The translations under genes and the position numbers were made by a program. Below are positions 5,573 to 11,016 of a stretch of DNA of 11,016 nt, one piece after another (positions within the stretch are counted from its first letter, which is position 1; each line of letters starts with the position of its first letter). The notes below the pieces were generated by a model. That model had not been told where the DNA came from, did not search any database, and was given only the letters and a program-made list of their open reading frames with translations. The stretch is from Bacteroidota bacterium (GTDB lineage: Bacteria; Bacteroidota; Bacteroidia; Bacteroidales; Marinifilaceae): contig JAEXFF010000305.1 of the NCBI GenBank assembly GCA_023400335.1, positions 1-11,016 on the forward strand, given 5' to 3'.

Positions 5573-7764
5573 AACACCTTTTTGCAATACTCGTCGTTTT
5601 GATTCCGGCATGTCGTTTTTCCTTGGCTTGCGGTCCTTTTGACAGATTATGTACACCGGATCAGTACTATACATTTCGTCTTTGTGGTGCAGATATGACA
5701 GGGAATGACTTAAGAGACAGTCGCACCGGACGGGAAAATTCACAAATGGACAATTGCCGCAGTTGGGCAAAACTCACGTCAACCGATATCCCCTTGGAAG
5801 ACATCCAAGATGTCGTATATCATTGGGAATATGATAAATTGGAAGAACTGCATGCCCATGCCATGACCGGTAAAGGGGAAAACAACAACGCCTTTGCCAA
5901 CTGGTTGATACAGAAAAAAGACACGGAGATAACGTCATTTCTGCTTCTGGCAAAGCGATGCGAAAAAGTCCGGGCAAAGCAATGCTCCGGATGGTACTAT
6001 CCCGTCCAGGGCGATGAGGAAAATACACTTTTGATGGAAATCGTGGAAAAAGCCAAAGCGTACAAAGGGAAACGCTTGCTTGACCGTTATACGCTTCAAA
6101 TGATGCGAGCACTTACCTCCTTACGTCAATACAATGAATGCCTGAACGTTTGGTTAGGTCATAAGGTCTTTTTTCATGGAGACGTAATTCAAGAAATGGC
6201 TCAAAATTATGCGGCAGGGGCATATTTTCACATCGGTCAGAAGGAGAAAGCAAAAAGGATATTCATGAAATCCGGAGACATCAACTCGTATATTTTTTGT
6301 CTGAACAAAGAAGGAAAAACTTATAACAGCTATGACATCTTATCCCTCCTTTACCAAAGGAATCCGAACGATAAAAGGCTGCTTCGTTTGATACAGTATT
6401 TGATACATTATAAAGTAGAGGGGTTTAGATATGGATGTTATTCGAAAAAATTATACGATTTCACGCTCAACGTGTTGAATGAAGGGAAATCGAAAAATCT
6501 TGCCCCTTGGTATTATACGGCTTCTTTTTTGGCAGACAAATTATGCGACACGGTGCAAGCACTGGAATATATCCGACAAGCCAAAAGCCTGCCTGCCGGA
6601 CAAGATTTGAGAGATGCCATCTGCGTATTCGACATCTATCTGCAAGCCAAGTCCGTTGAAAAATACGATGCCGATTTTGAAAATTACCTCTACAATGAAT
6701 TGAGTTGGCTGGATCAAAAACTTGTCATGAATCTGGATTCCGATACAAAAGAATGGATAATTAATTCGGGAATAAAAAACCACATCTGTGGTTACAGCCT
6801 ATATTATTGGGATGATATGATGCGTAAAATAGTCATCTCACAAGTAGTGCCCAAATGTATCGCTTCCGGTTACCAAACACGGGCACTGCAATTGTTGAAT
6901 ATGGCAGACAATCGATTGTTAAATTTTGTAGGAAAGCACCTGTATTCAATAGATGATACTATAGTAGATTGGGGAAATTCCCCGAGAATTTGTTATTCGT
7001 GGTTTAAGAGGAATTACTATCGAGCTGATGATGATGCTCGTAACGACTACGATTATAGCAACGACTTTTTCATCAACCTCGATTCGCTCGGAGTTGAGCA
7101 TATTGAACGTTTGGCTGTCCGCATGCAAAAACCATTGTGTGCTTTCGACCGTTTTTTGAATGAGCGCAGCTATACCAATATGGAGTATCTCTATGAAATA
7201 ATCGGTACCCAACTATTGGCGGCGATGAGGTATAAAGAGGCTATTCATTATTTGAGCCAGGTGTCGGACGAGTTTATGCAAACAACCAATGTATATCCAT
7301 ATTTGCAAAAAGAACGGCAAGAAGACAAATTGGACTTTGCTAAAAAGATGGCTGCCTTGGAACAGCATATCCGGAAGTCGAAAAATCCGGACGACCGGGC
7401 GGAACACATGCTTACATTCGCCCGGGAGTTGCAAAATTCCATAGGTCCTCACTGGTATCTCACAAGATATTATAGTGGTCATTGGGTTTGCTACCCGTTT
7501 TACAGCCAATATCAGACTGATTTATACGACCATGCCATAAAGAAGTTTGAATACCTGAAACACAAGGCATTCGAGACATTCACTGACGCAGAAAGGGCTG
7601 CCAAAGCCTGTTATGACTGGAGCCTCTACAAAACGGCAGCAACGAAATACCCCCAAACGGAGACAGCCGAATATATCCGGGGGAATTGTGACGTACTTGC
7701 CGATTATCAAGACGCTCCAAATAAAAATCTGTACAAAAATTTTAAAAACTTTGACGGATGGTGA
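5569..7764 (+). CDS. Exported TPR-like repeat protein (731 aa)
   Basis: The N-terminus has a signal sequence (hydrophobic 4-14) leading to SLACGPFD, where Cys21 could be a lipid-modified residue or the first residues after a signal peptidase I cut. The mature start CGPFDRLCTPDQYYTFRLC, with several cysteines, resembles a group of large Bacteroidota exported proteins that begin ACGP. The rest is largely helical. TPR-like pairs are visible around 173-197, 213-237 (YAAGAYFHIGQKEKAKRIF), 313-344 (ASFLADKLCDTVQALEYI), 538-569 (IIGTQLLAAMRYKEAIHYL) and near 675-715 (WSLYKTAATKYPQTETAEY). No catalytic domain is recognised. It starts inside the stop codon of the upstream lipoprotein gene (4-nt overlap), so the pair is translationally coupled and probably works together in the envelope, with this protein as binding scaffold (inferred). 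Confidence 0.82.
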   Translation: MKHLFAILVVLIPACRFSLACGPFDRLCTPDQYYTFRLCGADMTGNDLRDSRTGRENSQMDNCRSWAKLTSTDIPLEDIQDVVYHWEYDKLEELHAHAMTGKGENNNAFANWLIQKKDTEITSFLLLAKRCEKVRAKQCSGWYYPVQGDEENTLLMEIVEKAKAYKGKRLLDRYTLQMMRALTSLRQYNECLNVWLGHKVFFHGDVIQEMAQNYAAGAYFHIGQKEKAKRIFMKSGDINSYIFCLNKEGKTYNSYDILSLLYQRNPNDKRLLRLIQYLIHYKVEGFRYGCYSKKLYDFTLNVLNEGKSKNLAPWYYTASFLADKLCDTVQALEYIRQAKSLPAGQDLRDAICVFDIYLQAKSVEKYDADFENYLYNELSWLDQKLVMNLDSDTKEWIINSGIKNHICGYSLYYWDDMMRKIVISQVVPKCIASGYQTRALQLLNMADNRLLNFVGKHLYSIDDTIVDWGNSPRICYSWFKRNYYRADDDARNDYDYSNDFFINLDSLGVEHIERLAVRMQKPLCAFDRFLNERSYTNMEYLYEIIGTQLLAAMRYKEAIHYLSQVSDEFMQTTNVYPYLQKERQEDKLDFAKKMAALEQHIRKSKNPDDRAEHMLTFARELQNSIGPHWYLTRYYSGHWVCYPFYSQYQTDLYDHAIKKFEYLKHKAFETFTDAERAAKACYDWSLYKTAATKYPQTETAEYIRGNCDVLADYQDAPNKNLYKNFKNFDGW

Positions 7765-7805
7765 TACAACTAAAAACTCATATGTAATCTTAAAACTGAC
7801 AAACA

Positions 7806-8705
7806 ATGAAACGAATCACTACAACCTTTTTTATATGTCTGTTATTAGGCATAACATCTCTCCATGCCGAAAGAGACAACTACACACAGAGAACACCGGA
7901 AAAACAACCGGAATTCATAACCGGTTTCAGATACCTTCCCCCGGGGTTCGAATGCTTTGCCGACATGTTCAAATACAAAGTCATCGACTTTCCTGGCTTT
8001 TCAACACAAGATACCCTCTATTTCAAAAAATACACCCGCCCCATAAAAGGCTATACAGTCAGGGAGATACATGCCCTGAACGGTAATCGCTGTAACGCAT
8101 ATGTCCTGTGCTTTGAAAAAGGGAACAAAAAATTCTTTGTCGGTGGTAAAGGGTGCGGATATGCGGAAATATGTACGAAAGACAGAACACACAGGGTTGA
8201 CAGTATGGATTACTGGGGAGTTCCGGGTAGAAACACCATCACCCCCCATTCTTTTAAATATCTGAAAGAAGAAGAAGGCGAATATCGTGATATTTGCCTC
8301 AAAGCTTACAATTTGCATTTTGATTCTGCAAAAAAATATACAGAATACGGATCTTCTACAACTCTTACCTTCTGTTTTACAGACATAGATGTGGACGGGA
8401 AAGACGAATTGATCATTTTCTCTCCTTATTGGGGTACTTGCGGGTTCCGAATCTATGACATTCGGGAAACTCCCCGGGACATCCGTTTAAAACCTGTTTC
8501 GAAAACGGACTTCGATGAAGCAAGGCGACTTTTAGTTGCACCGGAAGAAGGTGTCCTCCTTGTTTGGTGGAGAGGGTGTATAGTAAAATTTAAAATGCAA
8601 AAAAACGCTGATCATTCGGTTTCCGGATTCAAATACATCGACGAAGTTTGTTCCCCCGGACCTAGTGATTTTTTCCTGACCTACACCCTGGAAGAGCCGG
8701 ATTAA
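7806..8705 (+). CDS. Exported protein with FG-GAP/VCBS-like metal loop
   Basis: This is a 299-residue protein with a clear signal peptide (KR at 2-3, hydrophobic 7-19, likely cut after LHA at 21). Residues 187-205 (TLTFCFTDIDVDGKDELII) carry DIDVDGKDE, the DxDxDG calcium-binding loop followed by E-L-I/V found in FG-GAP/VCBS beta-propeller repeats; only one such loop is evident. Two earlier strand-rich parts (about 82-118 and 140-170) and several cysteines (96, 102, 117, 123, 164, 190, 212) suggest a compact beta-rich fold with possible disulfides. It follows the TPR-like gene after 41 nt with no visible promoter, so co-transcription is likely. Function is unknown. Confidence 0.8.
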   Translation: MKRITTTFFICLLLGITSLHAERDNYTQRTPEKQPEFITGFRYLPPGFECFADMFKYKVIDFPGFSTQDTLYFKKYTRPIKGYTVREIHALNGNRCNAYVLCFEKGNKKFFVGGKGCGYAEICTKDRTHRVDSMDYWGVPGRNTITPHSFKYLKEEEGEYRDICLKAYNLHFDSAKKYTEYGSSTTLTFCFTDIDVDGKDELIIFSPYWGTCGFRIYDIRETPRDIRLKPVSKTDFDEARRLLVAPEEGVLLVWWRGCIVKFKMQKNADHSVSGFKYIDEVCSPGPSDFFLTYTLEEPD

Positions 8706-8709
8706 GATA

Positions 8710-8729
8710 AACTACTTACCGATGTAGTT
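8710..8729 (+). terminator. Weak stem-loop just after the 299-aa gene
   Basis: aactac (8710-8715) pairs with gtagtt (8724-8729) across an 8-base loop, five bases after the stop codon. It is short, AT-rich and not followed by a clean T-run, so it is only a weak terminator candidate for the 4451-8705 gene group. Confidence 0.25.
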
Positions 8730-8737
8730 CAAATGTC

Positions 8738-8800
8738 TATTATCTATTATTCACTTCTTATTCATCTATTAATTAACTATTAGTTTATTAATAGATAATA
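8738..8800. other. Mutually exclusive AT-rich hairpins
   Basis: The segment around 8787-8800 can pair with two upstream partners. attaatagat (8787-8796) is the perfect complement of atctattaat (8764-8773), giving a 10-bp stem with a 13-base loop. aatagataata (8790-8800) is the perfect complement of tattatctatt (8738-8748), giving an 11-bp stem. Because the right arms overlap, the two folds compete, as in attenuators. The DNA is very AT-rich, so both could arise by chance, or serve as a bidirectional terminator or an operator overlapping the promoter at 8784-8813. Confidence 0.4.
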
Positions 8801-8813
8801 ATTGGAATATTTG
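8784..8813 (+). promoter_or_regulatory. Candidate Bacteroidota-type promoter for the DUF6266-like gene
   Basis: ttta at 8784-8787 and aatatttg at 8806-8813 are each one base from the Bacteroidota -33 TTTG and -7 TAnnTTTG elements, with an 18-base gap close to the usual 19-21. Transcription would begin near 8820, leaving a leader of about 65 nt before the ATG at 8885. Confidence 0.4.
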
Positions 8814-8884
8814 TAGATAATCATGTTTTTACTTACATTTGACAGTCAGGAAAAAGCAAGGAAAAGGTTTAAAATCCAGGAAAT

Positions 8885-9562
8885 ATGAAAGTAAAGGATC
8901 TGTCACAACCTCTGCTCAGCGGGCGGATGGGCAATCTGATTTATTATGTCCGTAACGGGGTGCAGTGTGTCCGGCGAGCGGAAGTACCGGGAAAAAAACG
9001 GAAGAAAGAACGGTCGGATCAGCAAAAAGGAGTGACAGGACGTTTCGCCATCGTACAGGCTTTTTATGCGGCCTATTGCCGCCAAGTGTCACGGGATATC
9101 TGGCGGGCAGCTGCCAGGGCGGAAGGAAAAATGGCGCACAACCTGTTCAACTCGACGAACTGCCGGTGTTTCAGCGGAGAGGGGAAGCTTGTGGATTTCG
9201 TCAATTTTACTTTTACGAAGGGGTCCCTGCTTTTGCCAAGGGGATTGAAGATAGAACAGGTTGAGGGGACAGAGAGGCGGTTCCGGGTGAGTTGGCAGGA
9301 AGAGCGCGAATGGGCCACAGCAACAGGGAGCGACCTCCTGCAAATAGGTGTATTGTACGATTCCCTGCCGTTAGGACCACGGCTGGCAGTGAGCGTATCG
9401 GGCAGGCGGCAGGATTTGTGCGGAGAATTCACACTGTCGGAACGGGCAACAGACGGCGCACACGTGTATTGCTTTTTTGCCCGCGAAGACGGAAGCGCTT
9501 ATTCGGATTGTCAATATTTCCGGATCAGTGCCATCCCCTCTCATCCACAGCATACAACATGA
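8885..9562 (+). CDS. DUF6266-like protein of unknown function
   Basis: This 225-residue protein has no signal peptide or membrane helix. The N-terminus has the pattern LSGRMGNLIYYVRNGVQCVRR (11-31), which matches the 'x-G-x-x-G-N-x-x-Y-x-x-x-NG-x-x-VR' opening of the DUF6266 family of Bacteroidota. A very basic stretch (GKKRKKERSDQQKG, 36-49) and a helical part (TGRFAIVQAFYAAYCRQVSRDIWRAA) follow. The C-terminal half is beta-rich and ends with GAHVYCFFAREDGSAYSDCQYFRI (191-214), the family's usual G-x-H-x-Y-x-FF...DG...S closing strands. Family function is not established; some members occur in repetitive or phage-like contexts. AGGA at 8878-8881 is a close-spaced ribosome site. The gene has its own candidate promoter and stands alone between hairpins and dnaE. 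Its G- and C-rich codons resemble dnaE more than the AT-rich genes at 605-4349. Confidence 0.82.
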   Translation: MKVKDLSQPLLSGRMGNLIYYVRNGVQCVRRAEVPGKKRKKERSDQQKGVTGRFAIVQAFYAAYCRQVSRDIWRAAARAEGKMAHNLFNSTNCRCFSGEGKLVDFVNFTFTKGSLLLPRGLKIEQVEGTERRFRVSWQEEREWATATGSDLLQIGVLYDSLPLGPRLAVSVSGRRQDLCGEFTLSERATDGAHVYCFFAREDGSAYSDCQYFRISAIPSHPQHTT

Positions 9563-9624
9563 ATGTAATGAAGTGACCCGGAAAGAAAAAATCATCCGGC
9601 AATGGATTGTTCGGGAAGATGTTG

Positions 9625-9632
9625 TATTTTTG
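9625..9632 (+). promoter_or_regulatory. Candidate -7 element of the dnaE promoter
   Basis: TATTTTTG matches the Bacteroidota -7 consensus TAnnTTTG exactly and lies 26 bases before the dnaE ATG, giving a short leader. The -33 partner is poor: ATTG at 9606-9609 is spaced only 15 bases away. Confidence 0.5.
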
Positions 9633-9658
9633 TTTACAAATTTAGCAGCTTACAAACG

Positions 9659-11016
9659 ATGAAATTTACCCACTTCCACGTCCACTCGCAATATTCTATT
9701 CTCGACGGAGCAGCCAGTATTCCAGGCCTGATCGAAAAAGCCAAAGCCGACGGCCAGGCCGCACTAGCACTGACCGATCACGGCAATATGTTCGGGATAA
9801 AGTTGTTTTACGACACCTGCCGGCAAAAAGGAATCAAACCCATTTTAGGATGTGAAGCCTATGTCGCACGGGTATCCTTATATAATAAAGAAAAACCGAT
9901 CGACCGGTCAGGGGAACACCTGATCATTCTGGCCAAAAACCTCACCGGTTACCTCAATCTCGTCAAGCTCTGTTCGACGGCTTTTTGCGACGGTTTCTAC
10001 TACCGTCCCCGTATCGATAAAACCCAGCTCGAAAAACATCATGAGGGATTGATCATTTCCTCGGCTTGCCTGGGAGGAGAAATCGATCAGAAAATCATGG
10101 CCGGTGATCTGGAAGGAGCTGAAAAAGCAGCTCTATGGTACAAAAATCTGTTCGGCGAAGATTATTACCTGGAAGTGATGCGCCATCCGGCAGCGGATCC
10201 CAAACAAAGAGCCGAGATTTACGACAATCAGCAACGCTGTATTCAGGAGAAAATCAAAATAGCCAGGAAACTGAATATCAAACTTATCGCTACCAACGAC
10301 GTGCATTTTCTCAATGAAGAAGATGCCGAAGCCCATGATCTGCTGATTTGCCTGAACACCCGGAAAGACATCGACGATCCGACCCGGATGCGGTATACCC
10401 GTCAGGAATGGTTTAAAACCACCCAGGAAATGATCGACCTTTTCCCTGATCTGCCCGAAGCCATCGAAAACACCCAGGAGATCACCGATAAAGTCGAGGA
10501 ATACGAACTGGACTCCGATCCTTTAATGCCCGTTTTTCCCATTCCTCCCGAACTCGGTACGGAAGAAGAATACCGGCAAAAATTTTCCCAGGAAGACCTC
10601 TTCAACGAATTCACCCGCGACGAGAAAGGAAATGTCGTACTGACCGAAGAAGAAGCCAATAAAAAAATCAAAAAACTGGGCGGATACGACCGTTTATATC
10701 GTATCAAACTGGAAGCCGACTATCTGAAAGAACTGACCATGAAAGGGGTTGTGAAACGCTATGGCGAAAATCCGTCTCCCGAGATCATGGAACGCATTAT
10801 CTTCGAGCTGCATATCATGAAGACCATGGGTTTCCCGGGTTACTTCCTGATCGTGCAGGACTTTATCCAGGCTGCCCGGGATATGGGCGTGATTGTAGGA
10901 CCGGGACGTGGATCGGCTGCCGGTAGTGCCGTCGCCTATTGCCTGGGTATCACGAATATCGACCCTATAAAATATGATCTGCTGTTCGAGCGTTTTCTGA
11001 ATCCCGACCGTATTTC
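9659..11016 (+). CDS. dnaE: DNA polymerase III alpha subunit, N-terminal part (runs off the window)
   Basis: This is the catalytic subunit of the replicative DNA polymerase; about 452 residues are visible of the well over 1,000 usual for the family. The N-terminal PHP domain opens with [13 protein letters not shown]. The metal-ligand positions His7 and His9, [10 protein letters not shown] (His41), [12 protein letters not shown] and TNDVHFL (His216) all look retained, unlike the degenerate E. coli PHP domain. A metal-dependent proofreading or phosphatase activity of the PHP domain is therefore possible. The polymerase core begins with [13 protein letters not shown] and [10 protein letters not shown] (about 414-423, a nucleotide-binding motif). 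ERFLNPDRI follows at the window edge, and the catalytic Asp residues that normally come just after this are outside. The ATG at 9659 aligns with the family start and follows a TATTTTTG element. Assignment is very secure. Confidence 0.97.
   Translation, partial: MKFTHFHVHSQYSILDGAASIPGLIEKAKADGQAALALTDHGNMFGIKLFYDTCRQKGIKPILGCEAYVARVSLYNKEKPIDRSGEHLIILAKNLTGYLNLVKLCSTAFCDGFYYRPRIDKTQLEKHHEGLIISSACLGGEIDQKIMAGDLEGAEKAALWYKNLFGEDYYLEVMRHPAADPKQRAEIYDNQQRCIQEKIKIARKLNIKLIATNDVHFLNEEDAEAHDLLICLNTRKDIDDPTRMRYTRQEWFKTTQEMIDLFPDLPEAIENTQEITDKVEEYELDSDPLMPVFPIPPELGTEEEYRQKFSQEDLFNEFTRDEKGNVVLTEEEANKKIKKLGGYDRLYRIKLEADYLKELTMKGVVKRYGENPSPEIMERIIFELHIMKTMGFPGYFLIVQDFIQAARDMGVIVGPGRGSAAGSAVAYCLGITNIDPIKYDLLFERFLNPDRI

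Noticed and set aside
7613..8086. 157-codon plus-strand frame across the 7764/7806 junction
   Set aside because: It overlaps the end of the TPR-like gene and the signal peptide of the next gene in another frame. Its basic, low-complexity translation has no domain.
9073..9432. Minus-strand 119-codon frame inside the DUF6266-like gene
   Set aside because: A GC-rich antisense shadow; the + strand frame has recognisable family motifs at both ends.
10402..10707. Minus-strand 101-codon frame inside dnaE
   Set aside because: Serine-rich antisense shadow of a confidently identified gene.
1..11016. CRISPR array, tRNA, rRNA or intact insertion sequence
   Set aside because: No regularly spaced direct repeats, no tRNA-like or rRNA-like stretch and no complete transposase were seen anywhere in the window.

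Overview
The window looks like a chromosomal segment of a member of the Bacteroidales (Bacteroidota). The evidence is weak or absent Shine-Dalgarno sites, A/T-rich leaders, a TAnnTTTG-type promoter element in front of dnaE, short Bacteroidota-type lipoprotein and secreted-protein signals, a DUF6266-like protein, and a dnaE of Bacteroidota character. The genus cannot be fixed from the sequence alone. All convincing genes are on the + strand.

Layout. (1) 1-604 is non-coding and AT-rich. It carries several related, diverged inverted repeats and a GAAA-loop hairpin, and looks like the remnant of a small mobile element or an old recombination or regulatory site. (2) 605-4349 is a tight run of seven visibly AT-rich genes, mostly of unrecognised function: a single-pass membrane protein with a periplasmic repeat and beta domain (508 aa); a tail-anchored protein with two degenerate J-like repeats (184 aa); a soluble protein of unknown family (133 aa); an N-terminally anchored protein with one J-like repeat that keeps an HPD tripeptide (139 aa); two tiny two-helix membrane proteins overlapping by 4 nt (62 and 63 aa); and an NTF2/SnoaL-like protein (111 aa). 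(3) 4451-8705 is a GC-richer envelope cluster: a lipoprotein resembling DUF3142 / glycosidase-like TIM barrels, a translationally coupled 731-aa exported TPR-like protein, and a 299-aa exported protein with an FG-GAP/VCBS-like DxDxDG loop. (4) 8706-8884 is a spacer with competing hairpins and a plausible promoter. (5) 8885-9562 encodes a DUF6266-like protein. (6) 9659 to the window edge is the first ~450 residues of dnaE, the replicative DNA polymerase III alpha subunit.

The best candidate for an undescribed system is 605-4349, and in particular 605-3557. Its membrane topology can be read from the sequence: three proteins are anchored in the inner membrane. Two of them would display J-like helical repeats on the cytoplasmic side, and the third would place a small helical domain inside and a TPR-like plus beta-sandwich sensor outside. 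This suggests a membrane-associated J-like (possibly DnaK-recruiting, possibly scaffold) complex coupled to a periplasmic sensing protein. The domain resemblances come from reading the residues; the function is inference.
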